Assembly: GCA_034434015.1 (NCBI GenBank)
Contig: DAOUAB010000111.1
Span: 10,491 to 74,490 of the forward strand
Length of the DNA stretch: 64,000 nt
Direction of reading: 5' to 3'
From: SpSt-583 sp034434015
Lineage (GTDB): Bacteria; Chloroflexota; Anaerolineae; Anaerolineales; UBA6663
This document shows, piece after piece, positions 41,128-50,943 of the stretch (position 1 is the first letter of the stretch; every line of letters starts with the position of its first letter). The notes below the pieces were generated by a model, which had not been told where the DNA came from, did no database searches, and saw only the letters and a list, made by a program, of their open reading frames with translations. The position numbers and the translations under genes were made by a program.

Positions 41128-43092
41128 ATGTGCGGGATATGCGGAATCTGGGGAGACGCGGACCGGACAGCGGTCGATGCCATGGTCATGGCCATGCGCC
41201 ACCGAGGACCGGACGATAGCGGTGTGTTTTGTGGGCCTGGTGCCGTGCTGGGCATGACCCGTCTGGCAATCATTGATCTCTCACCGGCGGGCCACCAGCC
41301 GATGAGCAACCCGGAGCGGACGGTCTGGATCGTTTACAACGGCGAGGTGTACAACTTTCAGTCGGAGCGACGACAGCTTGAGGCTCAGGGCGAGTCTTTC
41401 GTTTCGCACTCCGACACCGAGGTCGTGCTGAAGCTGTACGAGCGCTACGGTGACGATTTCCTCCTGCGCCTGCGTGGGATGTTTGCGCTGGCCATCTTGG
41501 ATCTGCGCGGGGGGCCAGGGCGTGAGCGATTGTTGTTGGCGCGGGATCAGGTGGGCATCAAGCCGCTGCTCTATACCTGGGCCGGGAATCGGCTGGTGTT
41601 CGCCTCCGAGCTGAAAGTGCTGTTGGCCAGCGGGCTGGTGCGCCCCGAGATTGACTTCGAGGCCGTGCGCATGCTGTTGACCTACGGTTCCGTTTATCAG
41701 CCGCACACCTTGCTGCGGGGGGTCCAGGCGCTGCTGCCGGCGCACCGCCTGATTGTGGAGCGCGGCCGGACGCGGGTGGAGCGTTACTGGCGTTTCGGTC
41801 TGGATCGCCTGGCCGGGATGCGGGCGCGCCCATACGCCGAGCTGGTGGAGGCCGTGGCCGGGGCGCTGGAAGAGTCCGTCCGGCTTCAGATGGTCAGCGA
41901 CGTCCCCATCGGTGCTTTCCTGAGCGGCGGGATCGATTCGTCCACCCTGGTCGGCCTGATGACGCGCATCGCCGGGCACCGGGTCAAGACCTTTTCGGTT
42001 GGTTTCCCGGGTGAAGGCGCCGCCCTGGACGAAACGGACGAGGCCGAGCGCACGGCTCGATTCTTTGGCGCCGACCACAGCCGTATCGAGGTCAGCGGCC
42101 GGGACGTCCGCGACCACCTGGATCACTTCGTATCCGGGCTGGACCAGCCCTCGGTAGACGGTCTGAACAGCTACTTCGTCTCCTTGGCCGCGCGCAGGTC
42201 CGTCACGGTCGCCATCTCCGGCACCGGCGGGGACGAGGTCTTCGCCGGTTATCCCTGGTTTGCGCAGATGACGCGCTATGCTCAGCAGCGGCAGGCCCTC
42301 ATCGAGACAGGCTGGGCCCGGCTGGCCTCCCTGCCGGCGCTCGATCCGTTTGTGTTTGGGCGTTGGGGGCCCTGGCTGCAACAGGCCCGCGCCGAGGGAT
42401 TTGTCGCCCGCTATGCGGGCACCTATCAGATCTTCGGGCCGCTTGGCGCGGCCCGCCTGCTCCACCCACGCTGGCATCTGGCTGCCGGGGCCGGGCGCTC
42501 GCCGAGCTACGAGCTGCGCTTCAACGACGAGCTGCCCGCCGGGGCGGCCGTGGAGCGCGTCAGCGCCCTGTGCCTGCGCGGCTACACCAGCAACCAGCTC
42601 TTGCGCGATATTGACGCCGTGTCCATGTCCCACTCGCTCGAAGTGCGCGTGCCCTTCCTGGATGTGCCCCTCATTGACCTGGCCTTTTCGTTGCCGGCCT
42701 CGTCGAAGCTTGGCCCGGTGGCGGATGGCGTCAACCCCTACACGGCCAGCTATCGTGAGAGCGGCAGCAAGCGCATCCTGGTGGACGCTGGCCGCCGCCT
42801 CAAAGTGCTGCCCGACGATATTGACCGACAGCCCAAGCGCGGGTTCAGCTTCCCCGTTGATGTCTGGTTGAAACATGAGCTGCGTGAGGTCCTGGAGGAG
42901 GCGCTGTCGCCGGAGGTGGTCCGGGCACGCGGCCTGCTCCAGCCGGCAGCGGTCGCTCGGGTGCGCCGGGATTTCTTGGAAGGCCTGATCCACTGGAGCC
43001 AACCCTGGCTCTTGATGATTCTCGAACGATGGTGCCACGCCTACATTGACCGGGCGCCGGTCGGTGCAGAGGTCCGTTCAGGCCGCCGTTGA
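41128..43092 (+). CDS. asnB: asparagine synthetase-type amidotransferase (glutamine-hydrolysing)
   Basis: The 654-residue enzyme has an N-terminal class II glutaminase with nucleophile Cys2 (MCGICGIWG, MRHRGPDDSG) and a C-terminal synthetase domain with SGGIDSSTLVG pyrophosphatase loop and SGTGGDEVFAGY. In glycan loci, AsnB-like proteins often amidate uronic acids; the UDP-sugar dehydrogenase at 31.1 kb makes such a role possible here, but ordinary asparagine synthesis cannot be excluded. Confidence 0.9.
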   Translation: MCGICGIWGDADRTAVDAMVMAMRHRGPDDSGVFCGPGAVLGMTRLAIIDLSPAGHQPMSNPERTVWIVYNGEVYNFQSERRQLEAQGESFVSHSDTEVVLKLYERYGDDFLLRLRGMFALAILDLRGGPGRERLLLARDQVGIKPLLYTWAGNRLVFASELKVLLASGLVRPEIDFEAVRMLLTYGSVYQPHTLLRGVQALLPAHRLIVERGRTRVERYWRFGLDRLAGMRARPYAELVEAVAGALEESVRLQMVSDVPIGAFLSGGIDSSTLVGLMTRIAGHRVKTFSVGFPGEGAALDETDEAERTARFFGADHSRIEVSGRDVRDHLDHFVSGLDQPSVDGLNSYFVSLAARRSVTVAISGTGGDEVFAGYPWFAQMTRYAQQRQALIETGWARLASLPALDPFVFGRWGPWLQQARAEGFVARYAGTYQIFGPLGAARLLHPRWHLAAGAGRSPSYELRFNDELPAGAAVERVSALCLRGYTSNQLLRDIDAVSMSHSLEVRVPFLDVPLIDLAFSLPASSKLGPVADGVNPYTASYRESGSKRILVDAGRRLKVLPDDIDRQPKRGFSFPVDVWLKHELREVLEEALSPEVVRARGLLQPAAVARVRRDFLEGLIHWSQPWLLMILERWCHAYIDRAPVGAEVRSGRR

Positions 43093-43194
43093 CGTGCGCT
43101 CCGGGCTTGTGGCAATGCGGCTGGCGCAGCGCGTGGAGTGGACGCCTTGCCGCGGGGGGCGATCTCTCTGTCATGGCCCGGCAGCGATTTTCCT

Positions 43195-44463
43195 ATGTCC
43201 AATGATTTTGCTCCCGATCCTTACCCTGGCCGTCCGAAGATCCTCTTCATCGGCTGGGCTGAGAGTTCGCACACCCACGCTTGGATTGACCTGCTGGCCG
43301 GGGCCGAACTCAACGTGCGCCTGTTCGCGCTGCCTTCGGCCGTGCCGCCTGACACCTGGCGCGTGCGCACGTATGTGACCATTGACCCCCCCGGCCCGCT
43401 GGACCCGCACACGCGCCTCAGGGTATTCCCTCCCAAGTTCCGCCGCGCCGCGCGGCTGCTTCGAAAGATCATGGAGGAGTTCCGGCCCTCAGGGGCTGCG
43501 CGCCAGGCTGAACCGGCCTCTATTGAGCGAGCCCTGGCCGATGTGATTCGGCGCTGGCGGCCCGATGTCATTCACACCCTTGGGTTCGACCCGGCCTCCT
43601 ACTTCTACCTGCGCACGCGCCAACAGTTCCGGTTGGCCGGCATCGGCACCTGGGTGGCGCAGGCGCGCGGCGGGCCGGACCTAGCCCTCAGTCGTTACCT
43701 GCCCGACGGGCTAGAAAAGATCCGCAGTGTGCTGGCCGAATGCGACCAGTTCGTTGCCGATAATGCCCCGAATTACGAGTTTGCCCGTTCGGAGGGGTTG
43801 GCCCCGGAAAAGTGCTCCCCGTTGGGGGTCGTGCCCGGCACGGGAGGCATGGACGTCCAGGCGCTGGCTGCGGCCTGGCAGGGCCGGCCCTCGCAGCGCG
43901 AACGCTGGATTCTCTGGCCCAAGGCCTACGAGGCGCCGGCCGCTAAAGCCTTACCCGTCTTCGAGGCCCTCCGGCTCGCCTGGGACCGGATTCGTCCCTG
44001 CCGCCTGCATCTGCTGTGGGTGGTCCAGCCCGAGGTCCGGATGTGGTTTGGCGCGCTTCCCCAGGAGATCCGCGAAAGCTGCTGTCTGTACGATCGGCTG
44101 CCGCGCGAGCAGGTTCTGGAGATGATGCCCCGGGCGCGCGTGCTGCTGGCCCCCTCGCTGACCGACGGCGTTCCCAACAGCCTGCTGGAGGCAATGGCGG
44201 CCGGCGCTTTCCCCATCGTCTCGCCTCTCGAGACGATCACGCCATTGGTGTCCGAGCCTGAAAACGTGCTCTTCGCCCGGAACCTGTATCCGAACGAGGT
44301 GGCTGAGGCCCTGGCGCGGGCCATGAGCGACGACGCGCTGGTGGACGCCGCCGCCGCCCGCAACCTGGCGCTGGTCCGCCGGGTGGCCGATCGCGCCACC
44401 ATCGGTCCTCGCGTGATCGCCTATTACGAGCAGCTCGCCCGCGCGCCACGCGCCCGAGAATGA
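43195..44463 (+). CDS. GT4-family glycosyltransferase
   Basis: The 422-residue protein has a GT-B fold: N-terminal KILFIGWAESSHTHAWIDLL, mid-region PDVIHTLGFDPASYF, and a C-terminal nucleotide-binding half with the acidic motif DGVPNSLLEAMAAGAFPIVSPLE (EX7E type). It would add a sugar to the growing glycan in the cytoplasm. The ATG at 43195 places the Rossmann start at the usual point; a GTG at 43138 gives an unlikely 19-residue extension. Confidence 0.85.
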   Translation: MSNDFAPDPYPGRPKILFIGWAESSHTHAWIDLLAGAELNVRLFALPSAVPPDTWRVRTYVTIDPPGPLDPHTRLRVFPPKFRRAARLLRKIMEEFRPSGAARQAEPASIERALADVIRRWRPDVIHTLGFDPASYFYLRTRQQFRLAGIGTWVAQARGGPDLALSRYLPDGLEKIRSVLAECDQFVADNAPNYEFARSEGLAPEKCSPLGVVPGTGGMDVQALAAAWQGRPSQRERWILWPKAYEAPAAKALPVFEALRLAWDRIRPCRLHLLWVVQPEVRMWFGALPQEIRESCCLYDRLPREQVLEMMPRARVLLAPSLTDGVPNSLLEAMAAGAFPIVSPLETITPLVSEPENVLFARNLYPNEVAEALARAMSDDALVDAAAARNLALVRRVADRATIGPRVIAYYEQLARAPRARE

Positions 44464-44470
44464 GGACAGC

Positions 44471-46138
44471 ATGTCCAATGGCCCCTTCTTCTCCATTCTT
44501 GTGCCGACTTACAATCAGGCCCATTACCTGGCTCCCGCGCTCGACAGCCTCCTGGCCCAGACCGAGGCGGATTGGGAGGCCGTCGTCGTGGACGATGGCT
44601 CGACTGATGCGACGCCAGCGGTCCTGGACGAGTACGCCAGGCGCGACGTTCGCATCCGCCCTTTCCGCAAGGCCAACGGCGGCACGGCCTCGGCGCTCAA
44701 CGCGGCCCTGCGCCAGGCGCGCGGCCAATGGATATGCTGGCTCAGCTCCGACGACCTGTTCGATCCCCGCAAGCTGGAGATTAACCGCGACTGGATCAAG
44801 CGTGACCCGGATTGCCGCTTCTTCTTCTCGTATTTCCGGTTGCTGCGCGAGGCCACGGGCGAGTTGACCGATCACGACCTGTGGGGGCCGTTGCCCGAGC
44901 ACGGGTGCCAGATCGTCACCCTGTTCTACCGTAACTACATCAGCGGCATCACCATCTGCATCCACCGCGAGTCGTGGCTGGCCGTTGGTGAATTCGATGA
45001 GAGCCTGCGCTACGCGCAGGATTACGATATGTGGCTCCGGCTCCTGGCACGTTATCCGGCTCGCTTCATCCCCGAATGGACGTGCATCAATCGCAATCAC
45101 CCCGGCCAGGGTTCCGAAGTCTTCATGCAGGCCTGTTTTTACGATACGGCCAAGGCCGGGATTCGCTTCCTCAACGCCCATCCTTTCCAGGAGTGCTTTC
45201 CGGCCTTGAACTGGGCCGAGCCGGCCCAGGTTCGGCGGGCTGTTGAGAAGACGCTCGAATACGCGACTGAGCCGACCGCCCTGCTGTACTCCCTGGGGCC
45301 TCACCCGGCCTTGCTGATGCGTCTGGTCGAGTGGGTCTGGACGTATGCCGGGCCAGACGCGGCCGAGTTACGGCTGCGGATCAGACAGCGTTTGAGCGAA
45401 GCCGCACGCCAGCACGCCAGCACGCCGCTCGGGTTCCTCGAGCGGATCATCGCGGCGGCCTGCCAGGGGGACCAGCCTGTGGCCTACGCTCCCACCCGGC
45501 CGGACCGCCTCGGGGCGCTGAGTTACTGGGCGCACCAGTCCGACCCGGCTGCGGCGCAGCCGCTGCTTACTTACCTGCGCCAATTCGAGGGCCTGTATCC
45601 CCCGGACTGGCCTGGTCCGACGAGCACGCGGGAGATCGTGCTCGTGCTTCCGCCAGGCATTCCGTTGGAACTTGTAGCCCCCTCCGGACCACTTCGCCGG
45701 GTGTTGGAGATCGCCCACTCCCTACAACACGCCGGCTGCCAGGTGGCGCTGGTGGGGCGCGCGAACCAGCGCCTCGGTATCATAGAGGAAGTGATTTACC
45801 TCGGTGTCACCGACGAGCGCGCCGTGCAGGCCACGCTGGCCGCCCTCGCCCCGTTGGACACCTTGATCACGATTGACTATCCGCGCCTGACAGGCTGGCC
45901 GCCCTCCGAGCGACAGCTGGCGCTTTCTCTGCCAGGCGGCGAAGCGCCGTCGGGGAGGGAGATCGCGGCAGAGCTGCTGCGACGGATGGAGGCGCTCCCC
46001 GTTCGGGCCCAAGCGGATGCGTCTGCCGAGCCCGTCTGGAAATCCTGGGTCCGCAGAGCCCGAGCTTCCATCCCGCGGCCTCTCAAGCGGCTGGCGCGGC
46101 GTCTGCTCAACCGGCTGGCGCCTGATCTGGTGAAATGA
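44471..46138 (+). CDS. GT2-family glycosyltransferase with C-terminal extra domain
   Basis: The 555-residue protein begins with a GT-A domain: ILVPTYNQAHYLAPALDSLL, VVVDDGSTDATP, WLSSDDLFDP in the DXD position, and FDESLRYAQDYDMWLRL. After about residue 385 comes a region with EIVLVLPPGIPLELVAPSGPLRRV that resembles the N-terminal Rossmann half of GT-B enzymes without its C-terminal half. The fusion is unusual, and the second part may only bind a partner or acceptor. It starts 7 bases after the preceding stop. Confidence 0.82.
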   Translation: MSNGPFFSILVPTYNQAHYLAPALDSLLAQTEADWEAVVVDDGSTDATPAVLDEYARRDVRIRPFRKANGGTASALNAALRQARGQWICWLSSDDLFDPRKLEINRDWIKRDPDCRFFFSYFRLLREATGELTDHDLWGPLPEHGCQIVTLFYRNYISGITICIHRESWLAVGEFDESLRYAQDYDMWLRLLARYPARFIPEWTCINRNHPGQGSEVFMQACFYDTAKAGIRFLNAHPFQECFPALNWAEPAQVRRAVEKTLEYATEPTALLYSLGPHPALLMRLVEWVWTYAGPDAAELRLRIRQRLSEAARQHASTPLGFLERIIAAACQGDQPVAYAPTRPDRLGALSYWAHQSDPAAAQPLLTYLRQFEGLYPPDWPGPTSTREIVLVLPPGIPLELVAPSGPLRRVLEIAHSLQHAGCQVALVGRANQRLGIIEEVIYLGVTDERAVQATLAALAPLDTLITIDYPRLTGWPPSERQLALSLPGGEAPSGREIAAELLRRMEALPVRAQADASAEPVWKSWVRRARASIPRPLKRLARRLLNRLAPDLVK

Positions 46139-47616
46139 GGCTCGTGGCTGCGATGCTGACTCCATCCCAGGCTAAACGGCAGCAGGTCGTTTTCGTCGGC
46201 CGGGTGCTTTGGGGGGGCGGCGCAGAGCGCGTGACTTTTGACCTGGCGCACAGTCTGAACCGCAGCCGCTTCGAGCCGCACGTCGTCCATCTGTTCGACC
46301 TCCCTGAGTGCCCGATCAGATATGACCCGGCCATCCCGGTCCACCCGGTCGAGCCGGTCACGCGCATGCTCCTGGCCGAGCTGCTCCCACCCCCGCCTCC
46401 GGAGAGGCCGCAGCCGGGGTGGGTCCAGGCCGGTCTGCGTTATTACCGCCTGCTCGACCCCTCGCTGCGAGGACGCTTGGCGCTCGGGGCCCGATTGCGG
46501 GGCGCATACCATCGCTGGAAGTCCCTGCGAGCCACCCTGGCCGCCCGGAGGCGGCCTCAGCCACCGGCGCCGCCCTCGGCGACGACCACGCCCTCTCCTA
46601 TTCAGCGCGAAATGTCGCGGCTTCTTGGCCCCCTGGCCGATCTCTGGCCTCAAACCCTGGGGCTAAAACGGGTGCTCAACCGATTCGACCCTGACGCCAT
46701 CCTGGTGCCCATCATGGAGGAGGCTGCAGTCCGGGTATGGTTGACCCAGGTGTTCACGCGCCGGCGCTATATCGCCTCGCTGCACAGCGTCGAGTCTTTC
46801 AACCTGCCGTTGATCTATCCTGACCGCGAGCGCCTGGCGGATGAGGAGTGGCTCTTCTCAAACGCCTGCCGCAGCGCCGAGGTGGTCACCGTGCCCAGCA
46901 CGGGCTGCCGCGACGACCTGAGCAACCACTACGGGGTCCCGCCCGCAAACGTGCGCGTCATGGTCAACCCGGTCGCCTGTGATTGGATCCGGCAACACGC
47001 GCGCGCGCCGCTGCCGGAGCCGCCCGCTGCGGGCAAAACGCTGTTCGTGCAGGTCGCACGCCTGGACTATGACAAGAATCCGGACCTGCTCATCGACGCT
47101 GCCGACCTCCTGCGCCGCGATATGGACGACTTTGTGGTGCTGATGCTGGGCAAAGGCAGCCGCCGGGCCGAACTGGAGGCGAAAATCCAGGCCCGCGGCC
47201 TGGAGGCGCATGTTCGTCTCCTGGGCGAGGTGACGAACCCTTACCCGTTCATGGCCGCGGCGCGCGCCCTGGTGCTGACCTCGCGGGTGGAGAGCTTCGC
47301 CCTGGTGCTGCTTGAGGCGATGTTGTGCGGGGCGGTGCCGATTTCAGTGGATTGTCCCTTTGGGCCGCGCGAGGTCTTGGAGGGCGACCGTTACGGCCTG
47401 CTCGTCCGCCCGGACGATCCGGAGGCCCTGGCCCAGGCGATGCTGCGGATCGCGCGCGACGAGGATCTCTATCAGACCTTGCGGGCGCGCGGCCCTGAGC
47501 GTGCCTCTCGCTACGATCTCGCCGGGGTGGTCCGTGAGTGGGAGGCGCTGCTTGATGAAGTCTGCGCGGCCCGGCCGCCGCGCCCGATAGCATCAGCGGC
47601 GGCCCCTCCGGCATGA
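46135..47616 (+). CDS. GT4-family glycosyltransferase
   Basis: The 493-residue GT-B enzyme has a short N-terminal Rossmann start (QVVFVGRVLWGGGAERVTFDLA), a Pro/Arg-rich insert (about 78-155), and a well-conserved C-terminal GT4 half: LFVQVARLDYDKNPDLLIDA, LLGEVTNPYPFMAAARALVLTS and RVESFALVLLEAMLCGAVPISVDCPFGPREVL. Its ATG overlaps the upstream stop (ATGA), showing operon coupling. Confidence 0.87.
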   Translation: MRLVAAMLTPSQAKRQQVVFVGRVLWGGGAERVTFDLAHSLNRSRFEPHVVHLFDLPECPIRYDPAIPVHPVEPVTRMLLAELLPPPPPERPQPGWVQAGLRYYRLLDPSLRGRLALGARLRGAYHRWKSLRATLAARRRPQPPAPPSATTTPSPIQREMSRLLGPLADLWPQTLGLKRVLNRFDPDAILVPIMEEAAVRVWLTQVFTRRRYIASLHSVESFNLPLIYPDRERLADEEWLFSNACRSAEVVTVPSTGCRDDLSNHYGVPPANVRVMVNPVACDWIRQHARAPLPEPPAAGKTLFVQVARLDYDKNPDLLIDAADLLRRDMDDFVVLMLGKGSRRAELEAKIQARGLEAHVRLLGEVTNPYPFMAAARALVLTSRVESFALVLLEAMLCGAVPISVDCPFGPREVLEGDRYGLLVRPDDPEALAQAMLRIARDEDLYQTLRARGPERASRYDLAGVVREWEALLDEVCAARPPRPIASAAAPPA

Positions 47617-48581
47617 ACCCGCTGGTCACCATCATCACGCCGGCCTACAATCGGGCCGACTATCTGGCCGCGACCATCGAGAGCGTCCTGGCCCAGGACT
47701 ATGCGCCGCTGGAGTACATTGTCCTCGATGACGGCTCTCAGGACCACACCCGCGAGGTCTTGGCGCGGTATAGCGGCCGGATCATCTGGGACTCCCATCC
47801 GAACATGGGGGAGACCCGAACCGTCAACAAGGGCTGGCAGCAAGCGCGCGGCGAGTTCGTGGCGGTGGTTAACTCTGACGATCCTCTGCTGGCCGGCGCG
47901 GTGCAGACGGCGGTGGACTTCATGATTGCACATCCCGAGGTGCTGGTCGCGTACCCGGACTGGGACAAGATCGGCCCGCGCGGCGAGCTGATCGAGCGGG
48001 TGCAGGTGCCGGAGTACAACTACCGTTATATGCTCACTCGCCACCACTGCATTGTGGGGCCGGGCGCCTTTATCCGCCGCCGCGCGTTCGAGCTGGCCGG
48101 GCTGCGCGATCCCGAGTTCCGCTACGTGGCGGATTTCGAGTATTGGCTGCGGCTCGGCCTGTATGGCCCGTTTGCGCGTATCCCAGCCTCGCTCGCCACC
48201 TTTCGGGTTCATTCTCAGTCGGCCTCGGTCTCCCATGCGGGCAGGGCTATGGCCGCCGAGCACATCCGCCTGATGCGCAAATATTATGCCCGGCCGGACC
48301 TGCCCGCCGAGGTGCGGCAGGTGCGTGCGGAGGCCTGGGGCTGGGCTCATCATGTGGCGGCCGAGATGTGCGGGCGGGACCGATTTGCTGCCGCTCTCCA
48401 TTATCTGAAGGCTGTCTGGTGTCACCCACCTATCTTGTGGGTGCTTGGACGGAACCAACTGCTGCGTGCGCTGAAGCGCCTGCCTCCGCCGCTTTATGCG
48501 TTGCTGCGCTGGAGCGGGCGCCGCGCCCAGGCGGCAGGCCGGCAGTTGGCCCACGCCGTCCGTCCGCGGCAGGATATCTGA
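47613..48581 (+). CDS. GT2-family glycosyltransferase
   Basis: The 322-residue GT-A enzyme has VTIITPAYNRADYLAATIESVL, YIVLDDGSQDHT, the donor/metal region VVNSDDPLLAGAV and a late DFEYWLRLGLYGPFARIP acceptor motif. The ATG overlaps the preceding stop. The C-terminus is basic and helical, suggesting membrane association. Confidence 0.87.
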   Translation: MNPLVTIITPAYNRADYLAATIESVLAQDYAPLEYIVLDDGSQDHTREVLARYSGRIIWDSHPNMGETRTVNKGWQQARGEFVAVVNSDDPLLAGAVQTAVDFMIAHPEVLVAYPDWDKIGPRGELIERVQVPEYNYRYMLTRHHCIVGPGAFIRRRAFELAGLRDPEFRYVADFEYWLRLGLYGPFARIPASLATFRVHSQSASVSHAGRAMAAEHIRLMRKYYARPDLPAEVRQVRAEAWGWAHHVAAEMCGRDRFAAALHYLKAVWCHPPILWVLGRNQLLRALKRLPPPLYALLRWSGRRAQAAGRQLAHAVRPRQDI

Positions 48582-48584
48582 GCT

Positions 48585-49574
48585 GTGCCCAGGGTCAGTG
48601 TCGTGATCCCAACCTTCAACCGGGCGGAGGTCGTTGGTCGGGCGATCGGGAGTGTGCTGGCGCAGACCTACCGGGATTACGAGGTGATCGTCGTGGATGA
48701 TGGCTCAAGCGACTCGACTCCCAGCCTGGTCGCCGCGCTCGCTCAGGGTCGGCCTTTCATCCGCTATCTGCCACAGCCGCACTGCGGCCGTTCAGCGGCC
48801 CGCAACCACGGCATGGCTGTAGCGCAGGGTGAGTATGTGGCTTTCTTAGATTCCGACGACGTCTTTCTGCCTGACAAGCTGCGGGTGCAGGTCGAGGCCC
48901 TAGACCAAAACCGGGCGTATGGCATGGTGTACTCCATGTACCTGGCCGTGGACGAGGCTGGCCGCCCGCTCCCGGGCGGTGGAGAGTCGCCCGAGCGGCT
49001 GTCTGGGCAGATTTACCCCGAAATGCTCTTTATCCAAAGAGCGTTGATCACTACGCCGAGCGTTATGGTCCGGAGGATGGTACTGGCTGAGGTCGGAGGC
49101 TTCGACGAAACCATGCACATGTGCGAAGACCTGGACTTGTGGCGGCGCATTGCCCGGCGTCACCAGGTGCTCCAGATCGAAACGCCCCTGGTGCAGGTCA
49201 CGTACCGGCGAAGCGACCCGCTGGCTCTGGCCGAAAAGCTAGCGGCCCGCTCGCACTATTATCGCAAAGCCTTTGCCGAGGATCCGGGCTTGAGCCCGTC
49301 CGTGCAAACACGTTTGTGGACAGAGATGTACTGGCATTATGGGTCGGTGGCGCTGGTCAATCGGGATCTACGGCAGGGGATCGTGTGGCTGGCATCGGCG
49401 GCGCGCCACAGCCCTCGAGGTTTCGCTGGCTTCGCGGGCCGGGCGTCCTGGCGACGAGCTATGCAGTTGCTGGTGCGTGTGCTTATTAAACCATGGCTTG
49501 CCCCACGCCTCTACAATCGGCTGCGCCGCTGGTATCAGCGGATCGGCGCTCGGCACCCATCCGTACTAGAGTAA
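48585..49574 (+). CDS. GT2-family glycosyltransferase
   Basis: The 329-residue GT-A enzyme has VSVVIPTFNRAEVVGRAIGSVL, EVIVVDDGSSDSTPSL, AFLDSDDVFLPDKL and ETMHMCEDLDLWRRIARRH (catalytic acidic region). GTG start three bases after the previous stop; no better ATG is available near the motif. The last ~70 residues are basic and amphipathic. Confidence 0.87.
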   Translation: MPRVSVVIPTFNRAEVVGRAIGSVLAQTYRDYEVIVVDDGSSDSTPSLVAALAQGRPFIRYLPQPHCGRSAARNHGMAVAQGEYVAFLDSDDVFLPDKLRVQVEALDQNRAYGMVYSMYLAVDEAGRPLPGGGESPERLSGQIYPEMLFIQRALITTPSVMVRRMVLAEVGGFDETMHMCEDLDLWRRIARRHQVLQIETPLVQVTYRRSDPLALAEKLAARSHYYRKAFAEDPGLSPSVQTRLWTEMYWHYGSVALVNRDLRQGIVWLASAARHSPRGFAGFAGRASWRRAMQLLVRVLIKPWLAPRLYNRLRRWYQRIGARHPSVLE

Positions 49575-49681
49575 GGGCCTGAACCCACCCAAGCCGTTCA
49601 AGTGGCGAATTAGAGCGCTGAGGTTTGGAATGGGTGCTGCGCCACACCGGAGAGTTGATATCACTGAAAAGGAGTTCCTGG

Positions 49682-50923
49682 ATGCATCGCTTCAGCCGAC
49701 ATGTCCGATGGCTGATCGGACCCGTGATGGTGTTGATGTTTGGCATGGCGCAGGGCTCCCTGACCGGGCAGTCTGAGATCGTTGATCAGCGCGTCGTCTT
49801 GAACGAGCGCCTGTTTGAGATCAGCAGGGGTTTTGATCAAGCCGCACGCCACCTCGCGAGCCAGCCCCCGGATCGGGGGCTGTCATGTGATGATCGTAGC
49901 TGGGTAAATCTCAAAGGGGTGATTGTTGATCTGGGGCGACAGATAGACCATCTAAGTGTGCTGGATGATCCGGACGTGCAACAGGAAGCTCGAATCTTCT
50001 GGGCTCGGTCCAGTGAGTTGTTAGAATTGCTTCGAGCCGAGACCGCCGGACGGCTGCACGCGTTTGGATGCCAATCTCACGCCCGCGATGTGAAACCTGC
50101 TGATCCGGCGACCTTCACTTCTCATGATCATCTTTCAGAGGACGGGCTTACCGCACACAAGCTGGTAGAGGATTTCGCCTCCGTCCAAAACCCCAACCCG
50201 CAAATTCCCTATTTACATGAGAGCTTGGCGGCCGTGCGGGATCTGGCTGCCGAGAGAAACGTTAATCTCCTGGACGCTTCACGCTTATACGTGTTTGAAA
50301 ACAGCCGACACGGAGATGGTGATTGGTATGTTCGCCATGCAAACGACGTGACTTACGTATTGGAGATGCTTTATAAGACCAGTATCGGCCTTCCGGATGC
50401 GGAACTGCCAGAGCTGTTATGTGGCAACTACGAAAATGTCCTGGGTACACTTCTTCAAGCAATGGGCTTTTCAACGCGCACGGTCTACTTGTATTCTGAT
50501 ATCCACACTGGCGTCCTGGGGCATGTCGTGTTAGAGGTCCTAAACCCGGTCACGGGTAACTGGGAAGTGCACGATGCTGATTACAATCTCTATTACGTTG
50601 ACATTCAGACAGGTCGACGTGCCTCCATCCTCGAACTGTTGACAACCCCGAATCTGGCGCGCTTTGCGCCCTGTGATAGTAAGTACTGCGGCTGGTTTGC
50701 GGCTCGGGGCAATGGGCTGTTTGCGCCGAGCGCACTTTTTCTGGCTGGCTATTTCTCAGCTGGCGAGATCCCGGCCCAGGGCATTGCGGTCGTCAATTAC
50801 GCGCGCCGCGCGCGGGACAGGCGCTTCCCGGATAACGACAACGTGACGTTTGCGACCTTTATTCAGGATCAGGTTCGGCAGCGCCGCGGTTTCTACGGGC
50901 TGGACCTGATCGAGCTTCCCTGA
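49682..50923 (+). CDS. membrane-anchored transglutaminase-like protein of unknown function
   Basis: The 413-residue protein has an N-terminal membrane segment (about 10-27), a helical region of about 150 residues, and a transglutaminase/cysteine-protease-like core with a plausible triad C247 (LPELLCGNYENVL), H281 (LGHVVLEV) and D298 (WEVHDADYNLYY). These folds serve as proteases, amidases or cross-linkers; no specific role is known to me. AAGGAG at 49669-49674, seven bases before the ATG, fixes the start. GC is near 50% in places (for example 50161-50220), the lowest in the window, hinting at transfer. Confidence 0.68.
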   Translation: MHRFSRHVRWLIGPVMVLMFGMAQGSLTGQSEIVDQRVVLNERLFEISRGFDQAARHLASQPPDRGLSCDDRSWVNLKGVIVDLGRQIDHLSVLDDPDVQQEARIFWARSSELLELLRAETAGRLHAFGCQSHARDVKPADPATFTSHDHLSEDGLTAHKLVEDFASVQNPNPQIPYLHESLAAVRDLAAERNVNLLDASRLYVFENSRHGDGDWYVRHANDVTYVLEMLYKTSIGLPDAELPELLCGNYENVLGTLLQAMGFSTRTVYLYSDIHTGVLGHVVLEVLNPVTGNWEVHDADYNLYYVDIQTGRRASILELLTTPNLARFAPCDSKYCGWFAARGNGLFAPSALFLAGYFSAGEIPAQGIAVVNYARRARDRRFPDNDNVTFATFIQDQVRQRRGFYGLDLIELP

Positions 50924-50943
50924 AGGATTGGGTTTGAAATACT

